Source: Oscheius dolichura (Eukaryota; Nematoda; Chromadorea; Rhabditida; Rhabditidae). From it: a stretch of 64,000 nt of DNA. The stretch lies in contig OW051496.1 in the NCBI GenBank assembly GCA_932521035.1, positions 1,736,001-1,800,000 of the forward strand, given 5' to 3'. The first letter of the stretch is position 1. Each line of letters begins with the position of its first letter. Below the pieces are notes generated by a model. It saw only the letters and a list, made by a program, of their open reading frames with translations, did no database searches and had not been told where the DNA came from. Positions 10,910-23,599 of the stretch are shown here, in pieces. A program made the position numbers and the translations under genes.

Positions 10910-12270
10910 ATTTTCCATTTCCGCGATATAATTTGCCTAAAAACAGCTGGATCTCTGAACTATTGTAGTCCACTTTTCTGTCAAAAAGGGTGCCTTTCCT
11001 GTTCTACAATTGCTTATTCTGCTAATAGGACATTTCTAGTAAAGAAGACGCCCAATAATTCAAAAATAGCATGACTACAACCTAAAAATTCCAAAATAGA
11101 AGCTAACTTTAGGAATTTTCGGTGAAATCTGAGTAATTTTTTCTCTCCAACATATCGCGTATCACCTTATTTCATTCAAAAATGCATAAATGGTGCGGCC
11201 AAAACCTCTCAAAATTGCAGAATTCTGCGCCAAAAAAGGTGATAGCAAGATTTCCAAATTCGTAGATAGGGTGGCCTAAACCTAAAAATACCAGAAATGG
11301 GCTAATTTCGGGATCTTTGCTTATTGTCACGAACATTTTGTCTCTCTATCAGCTTCTTTCACTCCAAAGAGGAACATATACCGAGAGCAAAACCTAAAAA
11401 TGTCAGAAATTTCCTGTAAAATGGAATAACAGCCAATTTGGGGGGGGGGGGGGGGGGGGGGTTTCCATTTCAATCAATTTTTTACACGGCTGTCTATCGA
11501 CCCATTGATCTTTTTCTGCCAAAGACTCACAAATAGGATAGCCAAAACCTACAAATTTCAGAAATTGACTAGAAGACGAATGCAACGGGGAATTTCCAGG
11601 GAAATTATCACATTTCTAACGGATTTTCTGCAGTTCTGCTATAAATCATAAGTAGGGAAGCTAAAACCTAGAAACCACAAATTAAAGCTAACATGACACA
11701 ATTTCCGATAAAACTTCAGCCCTTTTCTCCACCATGAGTAATTGCAATTGGATTATTTCGCCCAAAATTCATAAATAGAGGAGACCGAACCTAAAATATA
11801 TCAGAAAAGGGCTAAAATGGGAGCGGCGGTAGGAAATTCGTCAATCTTTGCCCGTTTCCATAAAATGTTCATTTTTACTAGCATATTTCATTCAAGAAAA
11901 GCACAAATAGCGGGAGCAAAACCTAAAAAAGTCGAAAATTATCAGTAAAATGGACTAACAGACTTCCAGCCGAGTTGCTTCGTTTACTTCATTTTATTCA
12001 AGATCGCGGTGATTTACTGGGTTATTTAGTCCGAAAACCACAAATAAGGTCGCCAAAACCTAAAAATTTGCAAAAATGGACGATAAGGCCACTGCAATAA
12101 GGAATTTTTTGATGAAGCTAATCCATTTCCCACTATTGTTGTCGCAGTTCGGGTAAAAATCATAAATACGAAAACTAAAACCTGAAAATATCAAAATTTG
12201 GGACTAATTTGAGTAATTTCTGCTAAAATTCGCCCATTTCACCTTCTTTTCTCCCAAATTTCCGCCGTCT
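10910..12270. repeat. Degenerate ~125-bp tandem array (about 11 units)
   Basis: A core close to CCAAAACCTAAAAATNTCAGAAAT recurs at roughly 10935, 11081, 11201, 11281, 11391, 11546, 11664, 11788, 11919, 12057 and 12178, most spacings being 112-146 bp. Each core is preceded by ATAAATAGGG-like and TTCATTCAAAAA-like words. The units are old and carry no open frame. A 22-G run interrupts one unit (11440-11461). Confidence 0.75.
11440..11461 (+). repeat. Poly-G tract (22 G)
   Basis: Twenty-two consecutive G on the plus strand, within the 125-bp array. Such monoG tracts can form G-quadruplexes and in C. elegans are prone to deletion without the DOG-1 helicase. The exact length is likely to be variable or affected by sequencing. 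Confidence 0.9.
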
Positions 12271-12279
12271 ATTGCTCTT

Positions 12280-13760
12280 TTTGACCTCAAAAATCCCTAG
12301 AAAATGTCTCTGTTTGCGGTCATCGCGCCTTCCCCCCAGCTGGCAGTGTTCATCCCCCTTCCGTCCCGCTAGCTGTTCCCTCTGCTCCCTCCCCTCCCTC
12401 CGACCTCCCCCCCCCCCCCCCCCAGCCCCTTATTTGCTTACAGAAGAGAGCAGCAGAGGCCGAGAGGGGCCAGCTTGCCCGTTGTAGCCGCCTCCCGCCG
12501 CTCTCGACCTCCTAAGAAAGCGCCACGGAGCTTTTGCTCCCCTCCCTCCTGCTATGGTCCGTCGGCATAAATGTGTTCCTCCTCGCTACGGTCAAATAGT
12601 TGCCTCAAGAGTCGCCGATCTCTCTCCTTCTCCCCGGCCGCTCTCTCATAGTTTAGACCTGTCGATCCCTCCTCAGATTATCTTTATCCAACGGGGACAT
12701 TTTCATGCTTTATGGGAAATTTATAAGAGTCGAACATTGAACTTCATAATTGAGTCGAGTTCTCTCATTTTATTGTGGAAAAATATCTTTTGAAGGCGAA
12801 AAAAAGGCTCGGTCTTCGATAGTCCGATCTCCTGCACCCGTAAAGTCTCGGCAGGAGGATCATCTTTATTCAAAACTGTGACGCCTTTATACCGTTGTCC
12901 TAAGACTTTACGGGTGCCGGGAATCGGACTATCGTGTACCGGGTCGAAATAATGGGATCTTCCCTACAGAATCCTAATTTCCGCTATTTGTAGCCTTTTC
13001 ACCGTCTTCCTGTCCTTTTTTTTATTTCTTCTGTTTTACTAGGACTATATTAAGCCATTCTATTCCATCTGCCTATTGAAGTGTATTCAATTATTTCACG
13101 TATTGAGCCAATCCACTGAAAAATCAAGCTAAAACGGCAGGCGCGTTCAAAATTCAAATGCGCGCCGACGCTTACGGGTGCACTCAGGGGCAGGTCCCTG
13201 GGGGTTCCTTTAAGAGGGTAAATCGAAAGGATGGGCTTACTTATCAGAGTAGCCCGTTCTAGTAAGAGGAATGTTAAAATGAAATGGAAAAGTGTTCCAA
13301 CAATCTCTGTTGTTGTTGCGCTTATCGCCTTCTCCCATTCTCTCCAAAAGCCATTTATCCCCTGTTGCAAGAGGGGGCCGCAGTTCCAGCCGGGGGCCAG
13401 CCAGCCTGAGTCATCGCCACTCAGCGTCTCCCGACCCCCGTGTGTCATTTGTTCCCGGGGGCTCGTCTATTTCTTTTCTTTCTTTTCCCAGCCATTCCCC
13501 CGCAACGTTTTGATTCACCTGGCTCTTTTCCCTACATTCCTTCTGTCTCTCTTCATTATTTTCTCATAAAAATTAGGGAAAACGGGCTAAAGACGGTCCT
13601 GCTTCTCCTCAGAGACAGCCATAAATCACAGTCCACAGCGGGTGGTCAACTGCTGACAGCTGTAGAGGCTACTTCAGCATGGAAAAGTGCTTCCTTTCCC
13701 TGATTTTTTGATGTTTTTATCGAGAATTGCCACTCAAACAAATCAATGATGAAATCCAAA
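12280..13760. other. GC-rich pyrimidine islands, no gene recognised
   Basis: Plus-strand C/T-rich stretches (about 12300-12670 and 13340-13560), including a 17-C run at 12407-12423, interrupt otherwise AT-rich DNA. The short frames here are Pro/Ser/Leu-rich translations of low-complexity DNA without domain motifs or splice structure. A family-2 MITE lies at 12807-12943. They may be regulatory or simple-sequence DNA; there is nothing to decide which. Confidence 0.4.
12807..12943. mobile_element. MITE family 2, copy 1
   Basis: About 137 bp with inverted arms. The left arm carries GATAGTCCGATCTCCTGCAC and CCCGTAAAGTCTCGGCAGGA; the right arm carries AAGACTTTACGGGTGCCGG and ATCGGACTATCG. The interior (GGATCATCTTTATTCAAAAC, TGTGACGCCTTTATACC) is shared with the copy at 27558-27705 in a vav intron. 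It is non-coding. Confidence 0.85.
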
Positions 13761-13860
13761 ATAAAAAAATATGATATCGACTAATTGAAACATTCTTCAC
13801 AACTTTTCTGGTGAATTCCCCGGGTCCAAATGACTCGGTCTGATATTGTTTTTTCCATTC

Positions 13861-13960
13861 CGCACCCGTACATCCTCGGCAGATCGTTTTTATCCATTCA
13901 AATGCATTGCAATCTCACTATTCTTGTCTATTGTCGTCCTGCCGAGACTTTACGGGGTTG
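13861..13960. mobile_element. MITE family 2, diverged copy
   Basis: Inverted arms CGCACCCGTACATCCTCGGC and CCTGCCGAGACTTTACGGGG match the family-2 arms at 12807-12943, with a different interior. It is degraded and its outer boundaries are unclear. Confidence 0.6.
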
Positions 13961-13999
13961 GGAGCGAAAACGATCTTCCAAAGCGGATATAACATCACA

Positions 14000-16900
14000 C
14001 CAAAGGTAAGAAGGTAACAATATTTTGTTCTTCAAAATTCTTATAAATACCCTTTGGAACTAATTTTTTGGTAAATCTTCAGGGTTACGGTTATGTTTTT
14101 GAAGGAAAATTCGAAAATAACGTACTTTTTTTTTGCAGAAGTGTGGCTAAACGGCAGAGAGTATTTACAACGAAGAATTGAGTCGAATAGGTAGATTGAA
14201 AGATAGAAAAGAAGAACTATTAGAATAATTTGGCGAAATACGCTTCGAATAAAACAAAGAAGCCTCGTATATTATAGGCAATCCTTGTAACATTTCTATC
14301 TTTCAATAGAAGAAGTCTGTCAACAAAACAACACTCTACAATTGGTTGATATGCGGGGCCATATCATTCGTTTGAAGCTACCAAAAGTCGATGCAATTTC
14401 CAAAATTCAGTTTGCTGCCATTTCTCCAGTACTATTTCTTTCGTTTGATAAGAACAACACAAAGGGAAGTACTCCAGTAGTCCTATAACAAGAGGAATGC
14501 TCTTATTTTCTCATTGAAACTCTTTGATCTCGAGTTTTAGTATTACACTCACTCATATGGATAGAATCACAGGGAAGTCAAATAGGTAGACTGGAAGATA
14601 GAAAATAGGAATTTAGGACGGTGCATCAAGTAAAACAAGTAATCCCGTGAACTATAAACACTCCTTGTAACATTTCTATCTTTCATAATTCTCTGACGAA
14701 TAATAATTGTTGGTCTCTGCTAGTAATCCTCCTCTGAAGCAAGTGAAATTGGGTAGGGCTCCAGGCATCTTCTTTCTTACCTTTACTTTCAATTCTCTAA
14801 TCCAAATTCTTTTGATCCGGTAAGGAAAACGCCAAAAAACGAATTACATAGCACCCCCACAACAACTTGAATTTTCTTATTTTCTCACTGAAACAGAGCT
14901 TGAGACGGAGGTCAATAATATCAGCTTTTTGGTGCCGTTTTTGGTCAATTGATAAGCCTTTTACTAGCTCTGCTATGTGTTTATATGTGAGCATATCAAT
15001 GCCCAACAATCAGTAGTTAGCTAAATCCACCGTTTGAAACTTTCTTCTATTCCTCAATCATTCCATTCTACTATTTGATCACCAAAGAGCACAACTGATG
15101 ACATTGGTAAGATTGTTCTTTTCTTTTATGCTTTCAGTAAAACAAATACCTCCCCGATTCTCTCTTTTGTTATCTTTCACAGTAATTTATCTATTTCAAA
15201 GTCTCAAAATCAAAAATGCTGCACTTTTTGCTAGAAACTGTTGATGCGATCTGAGTACAAACACAAGGAACTAGTAGTTCAAATATTTTCATTGAAAGAT
15301 TGGACGTAGAGATTCAGCAATCAACGAAGTGTAAAGTAAACTCCAATTTATATCATTAGCGACTGCCGAGCATAATTACAAGAGCAGGCTAACTCAAATA
15401 CTGTTATTGAAAAATTGGAATATCGAATTTGTCCGGATCAATGAGATGAAATGTGAACTAAAAATTATATCCTATTTGTGAAATATTTTTGTTTTCAATT
15501 TTCTTATTAAAACGAATGCAATTACAATATCAACATTTCAGATATGATTTATTCCATTGTTTTCTCACCGAAACCGTCATAATTCCCAAAAAATGAGAAA
15601 TTCAGCCCCTTACCATTTTCTCTTGCCCAACAGTCCTCACTTTCTTCCTTCCGGTCTCTCTTTTTCCTCTCTCCTCCGGTAATAACAGCACGCGGGAAAA
15701 CGGACGAACATTATCAGTCTCACGGATTGGGGTCAGTTTAATTGTGGACGGCCGGCGATCGCCACGCATCTGCCGCGAAGGGAAACACTGTTTACCAACG
15801 GAGAGAGAGAGAGAGATCTTCCCCCCTCTCTCTCCGCGCTCTCTCCTCCTCCTCCTGGCTGTTCCTTCCCTGCTCTCCTCAGTTTATAATGAAATTCTCT
15901 GCTTTTGTTCATTGCCTTTAGATTTCTACCTCGGAAAACTGCAAAATTGTGACGAGAACAAGAAATTTAGTAATAAACGGGAGCCAAAACATAGAAAATA
16001 AGCAATTTTAATCAATTTTTCTATCAAAAACCTGCCAAAACCTCTTTTTTCACCAAAATAACGATAGATTTTGCTATTTTCTACTATTACGCCGTCTGTA
16101 TTTATTCTGGAGCTTCCCATCAGTCCACTGGCTCGACTTTCGTAATAGTGACATACGAATAGTGGTCTTTTTTAGCCTTTTCAATCCCAAGAACCCCTAA
16201 AATTGCGGTATATGGAATAACCAAAAGATTTATAAACGCTAGTAATTAGCTCGGAGCAGTATAACGGTCAACTAGAACAAAAAAGTCTCGGAAAATCGAG
16301 CCTATTTGTTGGAAATAACCATGACTCGAAGTTTTGTTTTGAAAGATTCCCCAGGGAGGATCAGAATGTTCAAAACGTAAGAAAGCCAGATATAAGCGAA
16401 CTGTAAAACAACGGGAATTCATCAAATCCCAATTAGAATTGGAAAGAATCCGGGTTATTTTATCTTTCAGAACATAACATACTGAACTGTATTTTCCCAC
16501 TATTTTTTTGACTCATTTTCTTCCCATTTCATCCATCTCATCCCCCACAGGCCCTTTTCCCTGACACATTCCTTCTTTCCCCTTCAAAAATACCTCTCCC
16601 GCCCGATTTTTGCTCTCTACATCATTCCTTCCTCCCTCCGGCGCCGGTCAGTCGCCTTCCGCGTCCCCGCATCAGTGGACCTCCTCTCCCGGCCTGTAAA
16701 ACCTCCTCTTTTACAGCTCATTGAGTCTTTTTCGCCGTTCTTTGATCCCCATTTTTTCCGGCCCGGTGTCCTCTTTGTTTGGTTATACTTTGAGAGCCCC
16801 CACAAAGTTTATCTACGGCTTGTAAAATGTGAGAGACGGGGGAACAGCTGTTTTGATGATTAGGGGGCGATCATATGACAGCTGAAGCCGGAGAATGGGA

Positions 16901-17060
16901 CAAAAAGAAGGGGGGAAGGGGCTGGAAAAAGAGACTAGACAATAGGACAAGCACAGGCAAACTTTTCGAGAAAGCGCAAAATTGAGAAAACATTGAAGAC
17001 AGGGAACAGCTGTAAAAAGAAGTAGTGCTCCCGAAGCGTTAAAAAACGTCATTTGTCAAT
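14000..17060. other. AT-rich intergenic DNA, no gene recognised
   Basis: I find no coding frame with family motifs. Two C/T-rich islands (about 15600-15860, with a GAGAGAGAGAGAGATCTTCC run, and about 16520-16750) resemble those near 12.3 and 19 kb. A paired word TTGTAACATTTCTATCTTTC occurs at 14287 and 14666 after similar flanks, so this stretch may contain an old duplication of about 380 bp. Confidence 0.4.
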
Positions 17061-17065
17061 TTTTT

Positions 17066-17500
17066 AAAGGGACAGTAGCGCAGGTTTTGAATTTACCGTA
17101 TTCGACGGTAAATTTCTGAGTACGTGTAAACATCATGCACGAAATTTTTTGAAAATTCACGATTTTCGATGTAAAATAATCATTTTCTTTGAGTGCTGAC
17201 ATTAATATCGTCTGCTTTTTATTGCAATAAAATAAGCACATCATAACGAGCATTTTGACATATGAACGACCAAATAATTCGTCAACAATGATTTTTTCAT
17301 TCAAAATCTTCAGTTTTGATGCATTTTCCGAAAATCATGTGTGCAGCACGATTTTTGCTATTTTTTCGTTTGTTTTATAGTAATTTGATGATGGCAAAAT
17401 GAGAAACGAGAAAGCAACAAAAATTGAAAATTATGCATAAAACGCATTTTCACAATAGTTACCGTAATCAGGCGCGCCTACATTCAAAACCTTTAAAGGT
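17066..17500. mobile_element. MITE family 3, copy 1
   Basis: Starts AAAGGGACAGTAGCGCAGG then TTTTGAATTT. The interior shares with 35491-35758 the words AACATCATGCAC and CATTTTGA(C/T)ATAT(G/A)AACGA. The right end (TTCAAAACCTTTAAAGG) is degraded. A third relative lies at 41688-41981. Confidence 0.7.
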
Positions 17501-17849
17501 TACCACAATTTGAAATTTAGTGCTTGAAATTATCAAAAAATGACTGGTGAATTTCTAAATAGGCACAATGAAACAGAAAACGAAATGCCGAAAAACGCTT
17601 GGAATGGAAATAATTATACAGTAGCAGGCTCCACGCAATCAATAGATTGAAATATTCTACGAACCAACTTCAAACATTCTTTCACTATTTGTATCTACCT
17701 ATTCCAATTCTATTCGTCTATTATATTTTATCTTTCTTCCAAAACATTCAAAAACTCTTGAAACAAATAAGAGATTCACAAATTCTATCGCTATGCCAAC
17801 AATTGGAAAAGACGACTAAAGAATTTCTAAAATAGCCACCATGAAACCT

Positions 17850-18970
17850 CCCATGCGTCATTTTCCCTATTCTTTCTTTCTTATCTACAGATTTTTACAC
17901 TATTCTGTTCAAAAATTGTTTCTTCAGAGCTATTTCTTCCCTAGACGTCACTCTATTGATTCCTGCTGGTACTATCCGAATTTCTACCTTGCCCAAAGCT
18001 GAAAAATCCCTAAATTCCCATTCTTTACGTCATTTTCTCGGGAGTCCCTTTACGTTTACCTTATCCATAGATTTTCACTCTGGTCTGATCAAGAATTGTT
18101 CCATCAAAATTTTTTCTGCAAACCAAAGAGGTGATTCTATTGACGTTCCATGCCTCCCTCTGAATTTCTACCTTTCCCAAAGTCGAAAAAGTTCAAAATT
18201 CCCCCTGCTTCGTCATTTTTCCTGTAATTTCTTCGTTATTTACAGATTTTCACCCTGCCCACAGTCAAAAATTGTTTCATCAGAGCTATTTCTCCCAGTT
18301 ACAGACCGTAGTTGATTGGTTTCGAATGTTACTCCCTGAATTTTTACCTTCTCCAAAGCCTAAAAAGTCCAAAACTTCCCATTCTATACGTCATTTTCTC
18401 GGGATTCCCTTCACTTTTACCTTATCCATAGATTTTCACCTATCTCGAGGCAAAATTGTTTTATCAAAGCTATTTCTGCAGACCATCGACTTGAGTTCAT
18501 TGATTTATAATGTTCCCCTTTGAATTTCTACCTTTCCCAAAGTCGAAAAAGTTCAAAATTCTCCATTGCTTCGTCATTTTTCCTGTACTTTCTTTCTTAT
18601 CTACAGATTTTCCCGCTATTCTGTTCAAAATTTGTTTCATCAGAGCTATTTTTTCCCTGGTCGTCACTATATTGATTCCTGCTGGTACTCTCTAACTTTC
18701 TATCTCTCCTAAAGCCTAAAAAGTCCATAATTTCCCATTCTATACGTCATTTTCTCGGATTCTCTTCTCTGCTCAATAGACCCTTATCAATAGATTTTCA
18801 CCTGTCCTGGTCAAAAATTGTTTTATCAAGGCTATTTCCTTTTTCTATGGGCAAGTCCCACTAATACAGCTATCAGCCCTCCAAATTTCCAAAGCCGAAA
18901 AATCCTAAAATTCCCCATCCTATACGTCATTTCTCCTGTACTTTCTTCCCCTCTTCTCCACGAGTACCGC
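17850..18970 (+). repeat. ~180-bp tandem array (six units)
   Basis: A block of the form TTTCTACCTTNCCCAAAGNC then GAAAAAGTCCAAAATTCCCA and ACGTCATTTTCTCGGG recurs with its CCAAAG core at about 17993, 18177, 18352, 18537, 18711 and 18888, a very regular 174-185 bp spacing. Each unit also has CATAGATTTTCACC and CATCAGAGCTATTTC words, and alternate units appear more alike (a possible two-unit higher-order repeat). No conserved reading frame. Confidence 0.85.
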
Positions 18971-20800
18971 CCGTCCTTTTCCCTATCAGTTGCCCCTCTC
19001 AATCGTCTTTTTGTCTATTGATTTCCCTCCTCCCCACTCTAATATCGGAGAGAACCGCCGCAAGAGAGAGAGAGATAACCCTTTTTGGGGGACGGTTATT
19101 TCCGTTTCCTGCCCTCGTTAAACCGGGATAACCCCTCCAATCCTCCCGTTTTTTCGCGTATTCTCCGTTTTCCCCGTCGACCCACGTGGAATCTCCTCCC
19201 GTTGAAGAGACGAGATAGTGATCATTTTCATATTTGCGGGCGGCTATAACCAGAGTGGACAAGGGCAGCCGGGGTGTCAATTGAGGCGACCGGGAGGCGG
19301 CGGCTACCCGAAATCCAAATTGTCATCCTCGCGATTTCTGTATGGAAAGCAATGCGCCGGCCTCCCTCCCTGTTATTATTGTTGCCATGTAGCCCGTATA
19401 ATTAACATCGCACTTTCCATTCTTCCCCCTTTCCCGCCCGTATCTGGCTCTCTTATAGTCGGTTTCCAATGGAAAAGCCGCGGCTAAAGGTTAGTTCTGT
19501 AACCTCGCGCCACCAAACATACCCAAAAATGAAAAATTTAGCGTTTTTTCGGTTGGAAACGGACTATATTCTCTTTTGAATTGAAATTGACCTGCATACG
19601 TGGGTATCACTTTCAAACAGTGCTATGGAGTTTTATGAAGCTGGCTTGTAACTCATTTTACAGTAACTTATCGAGCTTTTTTGGGAAGAATTGTCATATT
19701 TGAGACACGAGTCGTGAAGAAAACCAATACATTTTGAAACTTTAATCTTTTACCCAGTGATCAAAACAAAAATGTACCAAATTCGGATAAAAGTATGTCT
19801 GCTCCGTTTTTCACCTTTTGACTGAAGATTACGGTAAACAACTCAAAATTTTGTTTATGGCGGTCTTTCACTGCCACAAAAGAGGGGAACTAATTGAACT
19901 GCTCTTTTTCTTATTTCTACCTTTGCTAAAACCCAAAAAGAACAATGCCCTTCCGTTGAAATAAAGTCATTTTCCCTACAAATGGATTGTTATTTCGTGG
20001 TTTTGTTACATTCTAAGTCCAATTACCACAAAGAATCGATTGAATTCTGATAAAACATTGGTCTTATACCTGTAGATCGAAGCCAAATTTATTAAAAATG
20101 AAGTTCAGCAGGGAAAAGATCGATAATTTCCAAAAGAAGCGCGTCCGTTAGCTAAGTTCTTCACTTTTGAACTGTTTCATAACTTCTTTATATTCTATAT
20201 ATTGCCCACATACCTGATAAGTTTCATGCATTTATCCCCTACCAATTTGGGCTATCTGATCCCTAGAAACAGATTTTAATCAAATTAGGTTTGATGACAA
20301 CAATTTGAAAAAGACTGGGAGAAACTGTTGGCCACAGTTACTCGGCTACCTTTGATACTCTAACAACCTCTTCTGTAATAAGTTCCCGCTAAACAATTCC
20401 CTATAAACCTGGCCACCGGAACAAAAAATTATTTACAAATCTGAATTTGAAGAAGAGCCCAACAACCAAGTACGTAGTCTAGCTCTTATTACTTTTAGCC
20501 ATTCTCTGAAACTCTTTGCCAATTGTGACTCTAGACAGCGCCTCTTCTTTATGAACAGTTCTAAACATTGAAAAGTAATATGCCGTTGCCAATGGATAAT
20601 AGAAATCGAATATTTGTAAAACTCTTATTACTAAATATTGCAATTGAAACAATTTATGCCCTACGCCGTAATATGCGCCATCTCCCCGTTTTCTTTGGCA
20701 ATTTTATTTCCCACCAGTTAAAAATTTTACTTTTGACCGAGACAATTTATATTCCACCTCACTTTTCCGTTACTAGGTCCTTTATCAATGACTCTTCATC
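18960..20800. other. GC-rich island and flanking DNA, no gene recognised
   Basis: About 18960-19500 is GC- and CpG-rich (CCGGGAGGCGGCGGC, GCGGGCGGC) with GTTTCCAATGGAAAAGCCGC. The remainder is AT-rich. No convincing exon was found on either strand. A CpG-rich island could be a promoter of a gene I cannot see, but no transcript model supports it. Confidence 0.4.
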
Positions 20801-20811
20801 CTTCCTGTAAA

Positions 20812-22100
20812 TAGTCACAGCGCTGTCTAACTGTGTCGTTTTTTTCCTTTCTCGTCGTTTTCCCCGATTGCATATTGATCCTATGAATTTTTGGCTTACT
20901 AATTTTATAAAATAGTTTTGTTGCCAAAATCAACCAAATTGAAGGAAATACGCCCTTTTTATCCAAAGAATGAAACAAATTTAGAATTTCGCCAACCTAA
21001 AAACGTGATATTGGACGTCTGATAGAAATAATTGAGTTTTACCGGGCCAATTTATGCCCTATTGATTATTTCTTATACTATAGCGAAAGCTATTGTGTCT
21101 TTTTGAGAAATTTTCGAATATTTTTGCCGTTTTTAAAGTAGCCACAACCACTGCGCTGTCTAACTGTGGCGGTCCATTCTGTTCATTTTGTTCTGGAAAC
21201 TGTCTTATTTCTAATTTTCTGGTCGTTTTCACTTCCTTCCCTCATTTTTCAACCTTTCCACCAAAAATCCTTCCCAAATTAGCTGCTGATCGGAACCGAA
21301 ATCAGCTCGTGATATTCGTTGTTCTTATCCACCCGGCGGGATCCAGCCCTCTTCTCTTTTTCCTCCTTCTCATCCCCTCCTCCTCCTCCCCTCCTCTTCC
21401 CCTTCCTGATCTTTCCCCTGTTGTCCTAAACACTCGACATTTTCCAAAAGAGACAGCGACCGACCAGCAGATTTGTTCCACTCTCCCGCTCCTTCTCCGA
21501 ACTTGGCTAATGTTTACTTTTTGCCTTTGCGTGCTGCTGCTACCACCCGCCACAGTCGCCTCCTCTCGCGATTCTTCCATCTTCTATCTCCGTTTTCCAG
21601 GCATTCAAAAAAGTCACAATTAGACAGCTAAATTCGTCGCATTTCACCGATTAACCAGCGAGACAGCCACAGTTAGACATTCTATGCTCCCAACCAGCCA
21701 CAGTTCCATAGCGAAACTGCTGTCACTGTCACAGTTAGACATTTCCGCAGCGAAAGAACCACAGTTAAACAATACAAAAGCTAGATTAGCCACAGTTAGA
21801 CAGCTGGAACAGCCAGAATTTGACAATTGCGAATTGAGCCAGAACCAGATATATATCAACTAAAAACACGATTAGACCTTTATAAATAGCCACAATGACA
21901 CAGTCAGACGTCTAAAATCGTGTCAGGCAATTCGAGGCTCAGCGCCAAGAAACCACAGCTAGACAACTTGCTTTTCGAAGACAGCCACAATTAGACAGCC
22001 AAAATTGTCAAAAAAGCCAGTTTGACGGCTAAACCGCTGAAATAACCAAAGTTAGACATTCCTAGGCTCAAAAAAGCCACAATTAGACAGCTGACCATCT
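20812..22100. repeat. Field of dispersed (A)GCCACAGTTAGACA motifs
   Basis: A 13-16 bp word close to GCCACAATTAGACAGCT recurs about a dozen times between 21610 and 22100 at irregular 30-60 bp spacing (for example 21613, 21663, 21730, 21768, 21789, 21938, 21985, 22077), in plus orientation. Two outliers in inverse orientation (CTGTCTAACTGTG) lie at about 20824 and 21155. Sequence between the motifs is not repeated, unlike an ordinary satellite. Confidence 0.7.
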
Positions 22101-23040
22101 AAAACAGCTGGACTTCCCTTCCTAGCACTTTTCCCAGCGAACACACACACACACGCTCCGGGACACATCAAGGTCATTAGTCAAGTCGAGTCGAGTCTCT
22201 GCCTGCCCCTTTTCTCTCTTTTTCACACCCTAGTCCATCCAGCCAGCCCGGCCGGCCGACCACAGGAGTAGCGTCGACTAGAACCTGGACAGGCGGGGAG
22301 TCAGTGAACTTTCTGCCTGCCACTCCCGCTCCACCGGTGATCTCTTATCGATTTTTTTATTCTCGCCTTCTTTCTCTCAATTTCTCGCTGTTTTCTGCAC
22401 TTCGATTGAGTGAGATTGGCGGGAGATAGGACAGAAAGAGGTTGTGTAATCATTGGGTGGAAATATTTGACTATTTTCGCTCTTTTTTAGTTTCGGGACC
22501 CGGTTATTATAGAAACATAGGACATACGTTAGTTTGTGCGAATTCCCCGCGTTGAAATGTTCCACAAATTCTATTTCTACTATTTTTCTACCCTAATTTG
22601 CTACTTGGCCTACATTTTAGCATCAGCTAGTACTTATTTTTAGTTTCAAAAATGGTGCATATGGAAAGAAATGAGAGCAAATCCGTTCAGACAAGGACTT
22701 TGTTTTTTTAAAGTTTCAAAAGTAGTATTTATATCATTTTCTCCATTTGCAGGTATTATTACGGAGCATTCGTGTAATTTTTTGTCAAAATTCCCCGTTT
22801 TCCCTATATTTTGTTTTGAGAAAGGTTTATTTAGGAGCCAATGAGTACGTGATATTTCTCCGTATCTTTCTGTTTCGATCGATGTTCTTTGTTCTCTTCT
22901 TGTTCATCCTCAAGCATGGCCTTCTTTTGATTTCTACAAAAAACTACATAGGAAAATTGGGTACAAGATTGTTAGTCACAGATTTTTTTCCTTGTTCAAA
23001 AGACGATTCACGAATCCTACTTTGCTGTAGGTCGATTTGG
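22100..23040. other. Intergenic, no gene recognised
   Basis: Begins with an (AC)6 run at 22141-22153 and a GC-rich stretch (about 22190-22340), then becomes AT-rich. No exon with motif support. Confidence 0.4.
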
Positions 23041-23213
23041 TGAGTTTTGGCGAGGGTCGGAAGTTCACGCCGAAACTCATTCTCGGTTTTTCGGCCACAA
23101 GACGGCCACCTTTAAATTTGCGCTGTATTGTGGAGAAGCATAACTTTTTGTGCTCTTTCTAATGGTAGTCTCCGTTTTTCCGGAAATGGGTCCTGTCGCG
23201 AGATCGCCATGGC
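23041..23213 (+). repeat. Dispersed repeat, inverse copy at 28348-28518
   Basis: Contains AAGTTCACGCCGAAACTCAT, CGGCCACAAGACGGCCACCT and GAAGCATAACTTTTTGTGCT. The reverse complement of the whole block, at roughly 85-90% identity by eye, lies at 28348-28518 in vav intron 4. The edge near GCGAGATCGCCATGG is followed in this copy by a tRNA-like B-box (23250-23262). Confidence 0.8.
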
Positions 23214-23214
23214 G

Positions 23215-23285
23215 CTACAGGTAAGTGGCGCGACATGGATAGAGAGGTCAGGGGTTCGGATCCGCTCGGCGAAAATCTCTTTTGC
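23215..23285 (+). repeat. tRNA-like (SINE-type) sequence
   Basis: The block GGTCAGGGGTTCGGATCCGC resembles an RNA polymerase III B-box with T-arm, preceded by a weak A-box-like GTGGCGCGACATGGATAGAG. No complete cloverleaf or acceptor stem forms, so it is not a functional tRNA. Probably tail or head of a SINE-like element. Confidence 0.4.
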
Positions 23286-23599
23286 TTTTTTTCTTTCTGC
23301 TTTATTAGTATTGTCTATGCCCAAAATACCCTATAAACATGTTTGAGCTGTCAAAAAACTTAGCCTACAGGAGTTTCTCTTGAGTGAATGCTACCAACCT
23401 TTCACTCATTCAAACCGTGTTGATCTCGGCTATAAGCTAGCTTTTCAATTTTTGAAAATGGTCCACAAATGGCCGAGTTAGGATCACAAACGGCTTAAAA
23501 AAGGTGAGCGTTACGTAATTTTTCCGTTATGTAACGCGCAAAGTGCGCTCTCCCGGGGGCGCTCAAAATCGGGCGTAGTGCCCATGTACGGTTATGATT

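Noticed and set aside
10910-18970. CRISPR-like array
   Set aside because: The repeats are long, diverged and in a eukaryotic intergenic region; there are no identical short repeats with unique equal-length spacers.
21093-21623. 176-aa plus-strand frame
   Set aside because: Pro/Ser/Leu-rich translation of pyrimidine-rich DNA, without domain motifs, overlapping the motif field.
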